This document shows, one piece after another, positions 1-9,433 of a stretch of 40,000 nt of DNA. The first letter of the stretch is position 1; every line of letters begins with the position of its first letter. Position numbers and translations under genes: made by a program. Below the pieces are notes generated by a model. The model was not told the DNA's origin and searched no databases. It saw nothing but the letters and a program-made list of their open reading frames with translations. Source of the stretch: Mesostigma viride (Eukaryota > Streptophyta > Mesostigmatophyceae > Mesostigmatales > Mesostigmataceae); NCBI GenBank assembly GCA_009746045.1, contig RPFO01001021.1, positions 120,001 to 160,000 of the forward strand, in the 5' to 3' direction.

Positions 1-1
1 A

Positions 2-290
2 CCTTGCACACACACGGGTCGGGCCGGTTGGTGTGCAAAACGCCCGCCTGCTGCCCACGTGCCCTCGCTGCAGAAAAAAAAGAAACTATTTTTCAGGTTT
101 TTTAATGTACGATACTTTTCCTTATGTAATCAACGTCCGAACAAGCGAAATAACGTCCAAAATGGTTGCGTAATCAGCTCGCAATAAATTTTCGCGTCAC
201 CATAGCCGTGCACACCGAATTTCAGTCAACATTGCACGCGCGCACCGAATTTCGTCAACTTTCGCGCGGGAATTACCGGGGTGTGCAAGG
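2..290. repeat. Possible small element bounded by 10-bp inverted repeats
   Basis: CCTTGCACAC at 2-11 is matched by its exact reverse complement at 281-290. The enclosed A/T-richer segment carries an internal near-duplication: a GCACACCGAATTTC-like motif followed by GTCAAC occurs around 211-227 and again around 241-258. It may be a MITE-like insertion or part of the 3' LTR of Gypsy A. The left flank lies at the window edge, so a target-site duplication cannot be tested. Confidence 0.3.
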
Positions 291-1104
291 CGCGGCGCCG
301 GACTGATGTGAGCTGGCTTCAGCTCCCCAAAAGCCAGCCTCAGCTCCTCAGGCAGGGCAGCCATCAAATCTTGACCCTCAGCAGGCCTCATGTCAAGAGA
401 AGGCCAGGGATACATGGCAAAGACAGTGTGCATGATGTAGGCCACCAAGGGCGAGCCAATCTCACACAGACTAGGAGGCAAACAGTCCAGCACCAGCTCT
501 ACCATACTCTCGATCAGGCACCAGTTCGCCCTCCTCCACCACAGTCTGGTCCAGGGCCTGCATGGCCTTGTACAAGGAGTGGCACCAGTCACACTGCTCA
601 GGCACACACTTGCGGTGGTCCACATACTGCTCCACCTGCTTGGTGGGAACAACAGACCTGGGAAGATGTACCACAACCCTGGAAGGTGGGGTGTCCTCCA
701 CAGAGGAGGTAGCTGGGATAGCAGGAGTAGGGATAGCCTCCTGGACCACAGGTGCATCAGAGACGGCAGGCACAGCAGAAACCACAGATGGAAGGTGCCC
801 AGCCTTCACATGCTCAGCCATCTGATTGACCAGATCCTCAACATGGTCCAGCCTCGTCATCAGGGCCCCATGACGCTGATCATGACGTTGCTGGTCGTGC
901 ACCATTCGTTGAAACAAGTTCAGGATCAAGTGAGCTAGCTTCCACAAACCCAGCATCCTCCTGCAGCGGGGTGCCGGTGGCCCTTGGACCAGCATAGTCG
1001 TGATGGAGCACATAAGTAGCCCTCAAGTCCTCCCGACGTTGGGCTGCTGACCGGGGGGTCCCCTCAGGGTTGGAGTCTGCCATAACTGGCAACCACAGAC
1101 ACAC
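197..1104 (-). pseudogene. Gypsy A third ORF (downstream of pol), frameshifted
   Basis: The reading starts at an ATG at 1104 (MADSNPEG) and needs two frame changes to reach a stop near 197. It has a charged N-terminus and a helical, coiled-coil-like stretch rich in H, Q, R and D. A Val/Pro/Ala-rich low-complexity linker follows. The C-terminal part has clustered cysteines (CVPEQCDWC) and several predicted helices. There is no signal peptide or membrane anchor, so it does not look like a classical envelope protein. It lies directly after the chromodomain, as the larger third ORF of Gypsy B does, and a CAG sits just before its ATG. I do not recognise a family. Part of the 3' end may belong to the adjoining repeat rather than to the protein. 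Confidence 0.55.
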
Positions 1105-1248
1105 AGCACCATACAGGAATGGTCAGTACTCACTGGGAGCTATGAAGGGGAGCGCACAGCTCAGAGCCCGGCCATGACATACCACTCAGGCAAAGTAATC
1201 CCATGATGCTGCATGGCAATAGTCTTGTACTGCAGAGTGACTGTTGGT

Positions 1249-2290
1249 GAGATCAGACAACCACAGCCACGTAGCAGGACTTCACCTCAGGCTCTCCCTT
1301 CCAGTGTACCTTTATAAACTGCAGCTGCTTAGTCCTACCCTTCCCTTTCACCCTGTGAGCCAACAACCGCTCCACTTCATGCATAGATCTTCTCCCCCTC
1401 AGGATCCAACTCGTAAGGCAAGGGGGCAGACAACCTGCCTGGCAATGTGTTACGTCTGTACAGCTTCAACAGGGCTAGGTGAAAAATATTATTCTTGAGC
1501 CTCCAATGGGAAGGCACCTGGACGTGGACCACAGTACCATAGTGAAAGGTGGCCAACACTGGGTAAGGACCCAGCCAGAGGGGTTGCAGTTTCCTGCATT
1601 GCTCCTTTTCAGGCAGCACCCTGTTAGCTTCCAACAACACCAAGTCCCCCGGAGTCACAAAAGAATGATTGGCCACCGTTTGCTGCCAGGCTTTGGTCAG
1701 GTACTTGTCTTGAGCCCTCAACATCTGGGTAGCCACAATGCTGTGAGCCTCCTGGAAGGAAGCCAGCAACTGCTGAACTGAACCTAGACGTTTCTGGAAA
1801 GGGCCTTCAGCATCTCTGTCAGGCAGCTCCAAGTCAAAGGGGGTCAGGGGGCACTGGCCATTGCAGATCACAAAGGGTGACATCTGATCATTCTGATGGG
1901 GAGCCAAAGGAGAGTTGTTGATTGCAAACTCAATGAAGGGCAGCTTCTTGTCCCATTCCTTGTTGTCATGGGTACAATAATGCTTCTGGCATTCCCTCAC
2001 AATCCTGTTCAGCCTCTCCACCGCACCAGTGCTGGCACACCTGTAGGCCACACCAAATGCCAGCTTAGTGTCCAGGATGTCAAAGAATGACTTCCAAAAC
2101 CCTGACAACCAGAGGGGGTCCTGATCAGTGATAATCACCCGGGGCATGCCATGCAGCCTGTAGACCTCCTTCATGAACAGATCCACACACTGTGCAACAG
2201 TCAGGTGAGCATTGCAGGGTATAAGATGGCACATCCTGGAAAGTCTGTCCATCACCACCAGAATCCTGTCATTGCCACCATCAGACAGGG
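1249..2290 (-). pseudogene. Gypsy A integrase catalytic core, C-terminal domain and chromodomain
   Basis: The minus-strand frame from 2258 to 1377 carries an rve-type integrase core: VVMDRLSRMCHLIPC, then ITDQDPLW with the second catalytic Asp, then GAVERLNR with the Glu. A GPY/F-type C-terminal domain follows (LGPYPVL and FHLALLKLY). A TGA near 1377 ends that frame. One nucleotide over, 1376-1249 encodes a chromodomain-like tail (VERLLAHRVKGKG, KVHWKGEPE). A one-base insertion near 2285-2295 separates this core from the first-Asp segment (VAMDLIH) and the zinc-binding domain upstream. Chromodomain integrases of this class steer integration towards chromatin in relatives. Here the gene is broken. 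Confidence 0.88.
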
Positions 2291-3334
2291 GCAGACCACA
2301 GATGAATTAAATCCATAGCCACACTGATCCAAGGACGCAGGGGGATGGGCATAGCCATGGGAAAAGTGGGAGTAGCCTGGTTCCTGACCTTGTTCCTCTG
2401 ACAAGAGTCACAGGAATCCTCATAGGCCTTGACATCCTGATAAAGACCAGGCCACCAGAACCTCTGCTGCACCTCATGAAGCAGCTTGGCATAACCAGGA
2501 TGACAGGCAGTCACATCATCATGGAAACAATGCAACACAGTGGGGATGGCCATTTCAGGCACATACACCTTCCTAGTCATCACATGATCAGCATCATGAG
2601 TATGAACGTACAGAACACCCTCCCAGTATTCTACGGGCCTATTGCCAAAGTTGCCCCTCTGGATAGCTGCAGTAGCCATGTCTTCAGTCTTGGTGAATGC
2701 CTTGATGACGTCCAGCAGGGAAATGTTCAAGGGGTTGGGCAACACCAGGTCCTTGTCTGGTCCCAGGGGCTGCATCTGCATCTCCTTTTCCTGCACAGGG
2801 CTAACCACCAGCTGCTTGGATGAAACAGTAGTTGCTATGGGCTCCTTCGACTTTGCCATCACCTCAAAGGCCAACACCTTGGACCGGCTTACCAACGCAG
2901 GGTCCATCACCCACTTCTTGGGCCTACCTCTGCTGCGTCTGGCAGGGTCTCCCTCACCTGACTGCGCCGTGGGAGTTGGCTGGCCACCATCAGGACTTCC
3001 CCTAAGACTGTCAGACAGTAACTGGACACCCTCCTGGACGCCTGTCAACTCTGGGACAGAGCCCTGGTCGATGAGCATCACGGGACCACCGCTATTCCCT
3101 ACAGGTGGTGTCAACAGTTGGGAAGCCTTCTGGCTGCTGGCCTGAGCTCTAGTCACATGCAGCCCCACACTGTACCACTGAAATCATGGCAGCACAGATG
3201 TCCAAGTCCTCATGAAAATCTCCCATCAAATCCCTCCTTCTGGACAGGGCATCAGGCACCACATTCTGTGTCCCAGGAATGTACTTCACAGAGAAAGGTC
3301 CAAACCCCCCCAGAAACTCCATCCACCCTGCCAT
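2281..3334 (-). pseudogene. Gypsy A RNase H C-terminus, linker and integrase zinc-binding domain
   Basis: Just inside the SINE insertion the minus strand encodes the end of RNase H (GWMEFLGGFGPFSVKYIPGT, VPDALSR), which is the connection typical of Ty3/Gypsy. A long polar linker follows. Next comes an integrase HHCC domain: HCFHDDVTACHPG with the two His, then CDSCQRNKV with the two Cys. The frame then enters the first catalytic Asp region (ISVAMDLIH), where a frameshift ends it. The frame also changes between 3334-3149 and 3168-2281. Confidence 0.85.
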
Positions 3335-3667
3335 TAATTAATTAATTAATTAAACTCGTGCTCCCGTTGGGGAGTCACGGAGCACCGAAGTGCTTTTAAT
3401 CCCTGTGAGTGCACTACAGGAGAAAGGGCAGAGACCCCCAGTCTCCTTCATGCCAAAGGCATGCCACAGCTGCAATCGGGCGCGGCTAGCTAAAAGGACA
3501 GGCTAACGATCCGGCAAACTGTGGGTGCAATAAGACCCATGTGAGCATATCATAGCAAGGAGCGTGGGCAAGTAATCTGAACATAGCCAGGGCGTAGCAT
3601 GGCTGTACTAGGACTAGGCTAAGGCTATGGCTGGTTGTGTACCGTGCGTTGGCGGCACGTGACTAGG
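3335..3667 (-). mobile_element. SINE-like / non-LTR retroelement copy with (TTAA)n tail
   Basis: A 333-bp insertion is flanked by a 9-bp duplication, CCCTGCCAT (3326-3334 and 3668-3677 region). It interrupts the Gypsy A RNase H codons, and removing it restores the frame between the KRMAG and GWMEF segments. In its own minus-strand orientation it ends in a TTAA microsatellite tail (plus strand 3335-3352). A compact hairpin with a TTCG loop (stem AGCAC/GTGCT) precedes the tail and overlaps an alternative longer stem (GTGCTCC/GGAGCAC). A long variable TSD plus a simple-repeat tail indicate target-primed reverse transcription. I see no convincing tRNA-type A and B boxes, so it could also be a truncated LINE 3' end. 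Confidence 0.75.
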
Positions 3668-3992
3668 CCCCTGCCATCCTCTTGCTCATCCGGGTCTGTT
3701 CCAGCACATGTACCAAGGGCCTGTGGTCGGTCATCAGGGTAATAGACTCATTGCCCTGCCCATCCCTAGCACTGCTAGCAACAGAAAACTGAGCCCCCTT
3801 CAGCAGATGTTCCCACTTGTGGCAGGCCACCACCAATCCTAGCAGTTCCTGCTCATGAACAGGGTAGTTACGTTCTGCAGACGTCATACTCCTGGACATG
3901 TACTCCACTGGCTGAGGGCCATTGCCATGATCTTGCATCAGCACTGCCCCAATGGCACCCTGAGAAGCATCAGACCTAACCTGATAAGGCAA
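3663..3992 (-). pseudogene. Gypsy A RNase H domain
   Basis: The minus-strand frame contains VRSDASQGAIGAVLMQ with the first catalytic Asp. It is followed by the conserved YMSRSMTSAERNYPVHEQEL segment with the Glu, then WEHLLKGAQFSV and LMTDHRPLVH with a further Asp. This is the Ty3/Gypsy RNase H order. The last codons shown (MAGA) run into the SINE-like insertion, so the domain is disrupted. It is joined to the RT connection domain through a frame change near 3976-3992. Confidence 0.88.
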
Positions 3993-5175
3993 GTCTCAGT
4001 GGGTTTGGGCCCACCAGCAGGGGGGCGGTGGTGAGCTTCTGCTTCAACACATCAAAAGCTTGCTGACATGCGGCAGTCCACTCAAAGGGAACGTCCTTCT
4101 TGAGCAAGGCTAACAGGGGACCAGAGATGGCAGCCATGTCAGGAATGAACCGTCTGTACCAGCCCACCATGCCCAGAAAAGACTTGATGTCCTGAACTGA
4201 CTTCAACACAGGCCACTCCAAAATAGCAGAGACCTTGCTGGCCTCAGGAGTCATACCTGCAGAGCTCAGCTGGTAACCCAGAAACTTTACCTCTTGGCCC
4301 CACTCCACCTTGGATCTCTTCACAGACAAGTGCATGGTACTGCTGGATCACCTTGAGGACCTCCTCCACGTTCTCCAGATGCTCCTTGAAGGTACGAGAG
4401 TGCACCAGAATGTCATCCAGATATACAACCACACAAGTCCTGAAGACCACCCTGGCAGTGTCACACAAGTGGGCAATGTCCTTGAACTTGGGGTTGCGTA
4501 GGTCAGGTGAGATCTGAGGCAGGGCATTACCAGTGAGGTGACCAAAGATGGCATGCATTGACAAACATCTGCATAGTGGCTGGGCTGTTAGAGGCACCCA
4601 TAGGCATCACCGTCCACTGGAACTGCCCCCACGGAGTGGAGAAGGCCGTCTTGGGGATGTCTTCAGTGGCCACCCTGATCTGCCAGAAAGCATACCTGAG
4701 GTCAAACTTGGTGAAGAAAGCAGCTCCCGCAGTCCTCTCCAGCAGCTCATCAATCCTGGGGAGAGGGTACCTGGACTTGACCGTCACCTTGTTCAGTCCC
4801 CTCAGGTCAATGCACAGCCTCCAACCACCATCATGCTTTGGCACAAGCAGACACCCAGAACTGAAAGGACTGCATGTTAGCTGGGAGGATCAGACCAGCC
4901 TCCAACTTAAGCCAGTAAGTATGGTCGATTCAGCTCCGCCATCTCAGCAGGACCCATCCTGTACATAGGCACAAAGGGAGGACGAGCACCTTCTACCAAC
5001 TTGATGACATGTGTGATGGGTCCCTCAGGAGGGTACTGGGGCATCTTGTCCTCAAAGATGGCACCATACTTGTCCAGCAAAGCATCATGCAGCTGTTGTT
5101 GCTCAGGGGTGACAGTAGAACTGACAGCATTGACAGAATGGCCACCAGCAGGCTCAGGCTCATTGGGCACCAAAT
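3976..5175 (-). pseudogene. Gypsy A reverse transcriptase
   Basis: Reading leftward from the Gypsy B insertion site, the pre-RT segment contains ITHVIKLVEGARPPFVPMYR. The palm follows (RLCIDLRGLNKVTVKSRYPLPRIDELL; FDLRYAFWQIR; MPMGASNSPA). The active-site YLDD is at 4412-4423 (VVYLDDILVHS). The thumb/connection has FLGYQLSSAGM, FLGMVGWYRRFIPD and PFEWTAACQQAFD. An extra loop of about 35 residues lies between the NSPATMQ motif and YLDD; the RT of Gypsy B has a comparable loop. Frame changes near 4907, 4560 and 4300 make it non-functional as one ORF. Confidence 0.9.
5171..5175. repeat. Gypsy B target-site duplication, left copy (CAAAT)
   Basis: CAAAT immediately precedes the 5' LTR and is repeated at 25962-25966 directly after the 3' LTR. 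Both copies lie in the Gypsy A pol coding region, between PR and RT. Confidence 0.95.
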
Positions 5176-5747
5176 TGTTACGTCGCGTAACAATTCGTTG
5201 TAGTTACGGACGTAAATTAGGTCCTTGGCCTCGGTTGTTCCTAGGTTTACGTGTAGTTCTAGCTGGGACACGATTGTCCTCGTAACAGTACCGTGGTACA
5301 TTGGGTGCTTTTGGGCGCCGCGCCGCGTACTTTACTAGTGGTCCTTATCCTTTGGTAGAATGTAGTGGACCGGCGTGCATCTGTGCACCTGCCTGTGTTT
5401 CTGTGTTTCTGAAGGCGAGGGCCAGGTCGGCCCGAGCCTGCTGGACCGTTGGTGACCATTTATGCACGTTCCACTCCTTGTGTGGTCACTCGGCGTGTGT
5501 TAGATGAATTAACACATATTAGCTTGGGTCATGGCAGTGTAGTTGTGTTTCCTTCCTCTATTCCTGGAGTAAACGGGTTTGTGTAAATGGCTTATGGCGT
5601 ATTACAGTAGCACATACGTAAATGCATTGAGATCTGGATCGTCTCGTTCGTCTTTCGCTAGGGGTTTAACTAGAGGCGGCCTTACTAGTCTAGGTAGCAT
5701 TAGGCCAGGTAGAGGTAGAGGTGGCGGTAGAGGCTTGCGGCGTAACA
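5176..5747 (+). repeat. Gypsy B 5' LTR
   Basis: It runs from TGTTACGTCG to GCGGCGTAACA, 572 bp. The first 17 bases contain a small palindrome, GTTACG-TCG-CGTAAC. The only difference I find from the 3' LTR is G at 5503 versus A at 25717. A GGCGCCGCGCC block (5314-5324) is followed closely by GTACTT, as in the LTR of the 26954 element. Confidence 0.95.
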
Positions 5748-5893
5748 ATGGACTCGGAGGGATTTTAGATAGAGAGCGAGACGACGATCCCCTGCAACAT
5801 AAGTCATTGAATCAACCCTTCCGCGGCTGGGAAAAAGAAGACGACACATACTTGACAGGTAATGGGCGGGTCGCCTGCGAGCTGGGGGGGTAG
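5594..5893 (+). CDS. Short RGG-rich reading frame crossing the LTR/leader boundary
   Basis: An ATG at 5594 inside the 5' LTR opens a 99-codon frame that runs through the end of the LTR and into the leader. The peptide is Ser/Arg/Gly-rich, with a GRGRGGGRG stretch resembling RNA-binding RGG boxes, then an acidic tail. A consensus-like 5' splice site, ACAG/GTAATG, lies inside the frame (exon end 5858). Joining it to the 3' splice site at 22038 would continue in frame into the third ORF. The frame sits in the LTR and PBS region, so it may instead be fortuitous. The function is unknown. Confidence 0.35.
   Translation: MAYYSSTYVNALRSGSSRSSFARGLTRGGLTSLGSIRPGRGRGGGRGLRRNNGLGGILDRERDDDPLQHKSLNQPFRGWEKEDDTYLTGNGRVACELGG
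5749..5764 (+). promoter_or_regulatory. Gypsy B primer binding site
   Basis: TGGACTCGGAGGGATT begins one base after the LTR. Its complement has the form of a tRNA 3' end: T-arm AATCC, a 7-nt acceptor strand CTCCGAG, one discriminator base and CCA. I cannot assign the tRNA. Confidence 0.7.
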
Positions 5894-6261
5894 TGCTGCC
5901 CGATTCGGGACACGCCCTGCCTAGAAGAGAGACCTGCTCGAAGCGGAAAATCCTTTTATAGATAGCTCCTTTTCTTCGTTTTGTTTTCCTGAGAAATGTT
6001 GCTTACTGTCGTAGATAGGTGATGATTTCGGTTCGGTGTTAGTGAGACGATTAGCGTCTTGGTAGGTTCCACCTTTTCCTTCGTGTTGCTGTTCATTAGA
6101 CGGCCGCACTCGCAGAAATTCACTGGGTCGCTGACTTTAGGACTACGAGCGCTGGACCATTGCCGCCCTCGTCATTTCGGTGATCCAGATAACCCAGCTA
6201 AGTCGACTTCTACCCCTTCCACTCCTATCGTGACTACTCAAGAACAACAAGGTGCGTTACC
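5765..6261 (+). other. Gypsy B untranslated leader
   Basis: This is the leader between the PBS and the first clear ORF. It holds the end of the RGG-rich frame and the candidate splice donor at 5859. I see no other coding or structural feature. Confidence 0.5.
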
Positions 6262-6654
6262 ATGAGCCAGCGGCGATCTTTTACTGCTCCTTCCCATTCT
6301 TCTAGCGATAATAGTCTAGCTAAATATTACGTAGTGATTACGCCTCAATGGTCCTCCATTTTCCTTTCTTGGTCCGACGCTAGGAAGATCGTTCAGAATC
6401 GTGTATACAACGTAATTAGGTATAAGAAATTTATGTCCTTCGAAGAAGCTCAGCAGTTCCTTATAGATCATAGCCAATCAGATTTAGGCCTGCACGTACG
6501 CCCTATTCCTCATGGTCGTCCTCCCGTAGAAGCTCTAGTCTTTGCTACCCCTCCTTCTTCTCCCCCTAAACGGGCTGCATCTTCATCTACCTCAGATACT
6601 CCTCTCACTTTGGAGTTTGGTTCCCTATCCATTACTGTTGTTAAAAAGGATTGA
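6262..6654 (+). CDS. Gypsy B ORF1: viroplasmin / RNase H1 hybrid-binding-like protein
   Basis: This is a 130-residue ORF with a good initiation context (ACCATGA). Residues about 21-70 read YYVVITPQWSSIFLSW, then a basic helix with a KKFMSFEEAQQFL ending. That matches the pattern of the caulimovirus viroplasmin / RNase H1 N-terminal hybrid-binding fold: a YYVV strand, a G/S-I-F-x-x-W motif, and K-F-x-S-x-E-E-A-x-x-F/W. In known proteins this small domain binds RNA/DNA hybrids or double-stranded RNA, so an accessory role in reverse transcription is a reasonable inference. A Pro/Ser-rich tail follows. The next frame (gag) starts about 115 nt downstream. Splice-acceptor-like tracts (TTCTTGCTTCAG near 6677 and TTTCATCTAG near 6720) lie between. 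The call rests on pattern recognition, not a profile search. Confidence 0.65.
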   Translation: MSQRRSFTAPSHSSSDNSLAKYYVVITPQWSSIFLSWSDARKIVQNRVYNVIRYKKFMSFEEAQQFLIDHSQSDLGLHVRPIPHGRPPVEALVFATPPSSPPKRAASSSTSDTPLTLEFGSLSITVVKKD

Positions 6655-6769
6655 TTTTAATTTTGTTCTTGCTTCAGACCTTCAAGGTTTTTCCTTTTTC
6701 CTTGTTGCTTTCATCTAGATTCCTATTCCTTTACTTAATTAAAGATGGATCCATGCAGTGGGTGGAGAT

Positions 6770-7866
6770 ATGTCGCCTATACCTACCAATAATAATAATA
6801 CTAATAATAATACCAATAACAATAACAACACTCGTGGTAACCGACGGGACTCCTTGGAGACGGTACACCATCTCACTCCTCAAGGTAATCTGCGTACTTC
6901 ACCTCCTTCTCCTGTTACTGGTGGTCGCCGTCGTCCCTCAATTACCCCACCTACCTATGAACAACGTATGCAAGTCAGATTTAGTGATGATCCTTCCTTT
7001 ACCTTGAACCAGGCCCCTGCCCCTCCTGCAACCTTGGCTCAACCCCCCAGCAGGTCCTCACTAACTAACAATGCTTCTAGGCCTCCTTCCCACCCTGTGC
7101 CTTCCATGCCTGCCTTTAACACGGGTCGTACCTCTGCATGCCCCTGTCGGCCCTTCTGGGCGTCCTAGTGCAGTTCCCTTTTACCCACCTGCTTCCTGGT
7201 CCTACCCTGAGACGGCCTATGAGGCTGCCCAGGTCCCTACCCGTGTGGCTGATTTAGAAGTTAATAGTGATTTCAGCACCATGCCTTTAGATGATAGAAA
7301 TTATGATCATTTTGCCTACTCCTCTCTTCGTGAGCAATATACTGTTCCCTTCTCCTATGGGCACCATCCTGAAACGGTAGCCCCTTCTAGACCCCTACCC
7401 AAAACCTTTCCTATCCCTTCCTTCTATCCCGCTTATGTAGCAGTGGAAGATAGTGGCCCTATGGGAAAAACTGATTCTTCTAACCCCCCTAAGCCTCCTG
7501 CTCTTCCCCTCTTTGCCAACCTTCCTAAGCTGGATGTCAAGTCTACCCCTCAACAGTTTTTCACGTTTATTATGTTGCTTACCCAGAACACAGAGTCATG
7601 GCAGAACCATAATAGATGGCGCCTTTCTGATGCTGTACTAGTCCCTCATTATCTTACTACCTGCATTACTCCTGAGCTTGCTAACCTCATCCAGTGTGAG
7701 TCTTTGGCCTCTCATGCCTACCCTAACTCTGTAGCAGAATTGTTTAAGCGTTTAGAGAACCATTTAGTCCCTCCCGATGCAGATTGGCAGGATAGATTAG
7801 CCTTTGGTACCTTGCAGCAGGGTACCAAATCCTTCAAGGAGTATATGAAAGAGTTTGATGCCCAGA
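6770..7866 (+). pseudogene. Gypsy B gag, N-terminal and capsid part
   Basis: An ATG at 6770 opens an Asn-repeat N-terminus (AAT repeats at 6787-6830), then a Pro/Arg-rich stretch. Near 7135-7145 a one-base change moves the reading to a second frame that stays open to 7866. That frame contains a retrotransposon gag capsid-like region: PKLDVKSTPQQFFTFI, then WRLSDAVLVPHYL, then the helix ending LQQGTKSFKEYMKEFDAQ. Copia E interrupts the last codons. Deleting it with one CCAGA copy joins GAC-AQ to MVRIRDLSG at 15510 in frame, confirming a single gag gene. Confidence 0.85.
7862..7866. repeat. Copia E target-site duplication, left copy (CCAGA)
   Basis: CCAGA precedes the left LTR and recurs at 15505-15509 after the right LTR. 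Using one copy restores the Gypsy B gag frame. Confidence 0.9.
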
Positions 7867-8340
7867 AGTTAGAATGCGGTGGGATATATTGCTTGAAGAC
7901 ACAGTGAATGCAATGAGCAATGAATGCTTGGTTCATTAGAAAATAGGTTTACCCTTTATCAACGTTCCTCTCACCGGCTGCGCCGCCAGTGACCGTTGGG
8001 TGCAGACCGTTGGCCCGAGGCCACACGATGACAGGTAGCCGTCTAGTCACTGCATCGTGCGATCACAGATCAATGCACGCTGCAGTACGGTCCCTATCTA
8101 GGATACTCTAGTACCGTCCAATGACAGGACACTACGTATACTGGGTACTGACATCTGTCACGTACCTCAGTACCCAAAGTACCTATCTAGGGAAACGTAT
8201 GCGACTCGACTAGCATTCCTATCTGCATAGCCCACGTGGTATTTATATTCACATACCAACGTAGGTTTACAAGGCTTATTCATACGTTGTATTCACAATG
8301 CCTTTGAGACTTAGTCTACAGCAAAGCATGGAGACTAACT
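7867..8340 (-). repeat. Copia E 3' LTR (left copy)
   Basis: It begins AGTTAG and ends CTAACT on the plus strand, so it has 6-bp inverted ends but not the usual TG...CA. It matches 15036-15504 closely. Exceptions are two substitutions and a patch at about 7896-7930, where this copy is 5 bases longer and locally rearranged. The sequence CCAG follows both LTRs. Here it is internal; on the right it is part of the TSD. Confidence 0.88.
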
Positions 8341-8720
8341 CCAGTATTGTTTTATTATTTATTTCTTAATGCAGGTCTGCACCCCCAACATTATTGTTAT
8401 TGTTTTTAAGTTGATTAGGGGTACAAAAGAGACATGGCTGGTTGAGCCAGGTTGGTTACAGCTGGCTGTTCTGGCCAGGTGTTATATTGCACATTAAATA
8501 AGGTGTACACAGCTGGCTGGTTTGGCCAGGTACTGAAGCACACATTAAGTAAATGGATACAAAGCTTGTGTCCTCAAGCTGCAAATGGATACAAATCTGA
8601 CCTAGCCAGCACTCACACCCCACAACGAATGTGTTGAATTTTATGGCGCCCAGCAGCTATCGCTGTGGTAAGGGGGTGTGGTGGTTGTGTACTGTGCTAT
8701 GGCCAGTCATTTATTCAAAC
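8341..8720 (-). other. Copia E 3' untranslated region with a 51-bp imperfect tandem repeat
   Basis: No coding potential is evident. Two imperfect copies of a 51-bp unit start at 8458 and 8509, each beginning ACAGCTGGCTG. A purine-rich stretch (minus strand GTTGGGGGTGCAG, near 8374-8387) may be the polypurine tract but is not adjacent to the LTR. Confidence 0.5.
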
Positions 8721-9433
8721 ACTGACTCTGATATCATAGGGGTTCATGTTCTGAAAGAGGAGCTGGTACTGTTGGCCAGCAGCATCCCGCAGCTTCGTGA
8801 GAGCGTCTGCTGGGTTGTCCTCATCATCCACATGAGTCCAGCTGGAAAAATAGGTGGCCTCCTGTTTGAGGATCACCCAATCCAGGTCAGTGTGGACAGC
8901 AGCAGAACAGATTTCTTGGTTAGAAAACTGATCACAGATTGGCTGTCAGTATAGAGATGTGAGATGACATTGCATGTGCTGCCTGCCTGGGTTTGTAGCC
9001 AGGTGAGCATGTGCTGCAGGGAACGAGCATGCAATGCAGCAGACACCACAGCACGACATTCAGCTGAGTTGCTGCTGCCAGGTTTTCTGCGGTGTAGCCT
9101 GCTGTACCAGGAAGTGAGGGACATGTAATCTGACCTGTTGGTGAGAAAAAACAGCCCTGATTCCCGTGCCCCCATCTGATTGATTGTTCTGCTCTCCATG
9201 GAGCTGTCCATGACACTGGATGTGGATGTCTTCCATCAGATTCAGGCCATGGAGGATGAGGGGGGGCAGTCATGGATCAACTTCCTGATGTGACTGCATT
9301 TGATTTGACTAGAACATCATGGGTGACCCTGCTGATGACAGCTAAGGGAGCCCCACAGATGGCTGACCACCACCCCAGTTTGCCCTGAACAGTGGCACAC
9401 ATGTGTAAGGGGAGGTAGTGTGATGCAGCAGAT
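8721..9433 (-). pseudogene. Copia E RNase H domain
   Basis: The minus strand carries Copia-type RNase H motifs in shifting frames. One stretch contains SNSAECRAVVSAALHARS with the catalytic Glu, then LYTDSQSVISFL with the Asp. The C-terminal segment (HVDDEDNPADALTKL, around 8790-8835) matches the end signature of Ty1/Copia RNase H, where the usual form is IADxLTK. The upstream part between RT and RNase H (HMCATVQGKLGWW region) is readable only in another frame. It is frameshifted and non-functional. Confidence 0.82.

Noticed and set aside
5301-5507. LTR-internal ORFs repeated at 25515-25721
   Set aside because: They are identical because they lie in the two LTRs. There is no protein signature apart from the RGG frame discussed separately.
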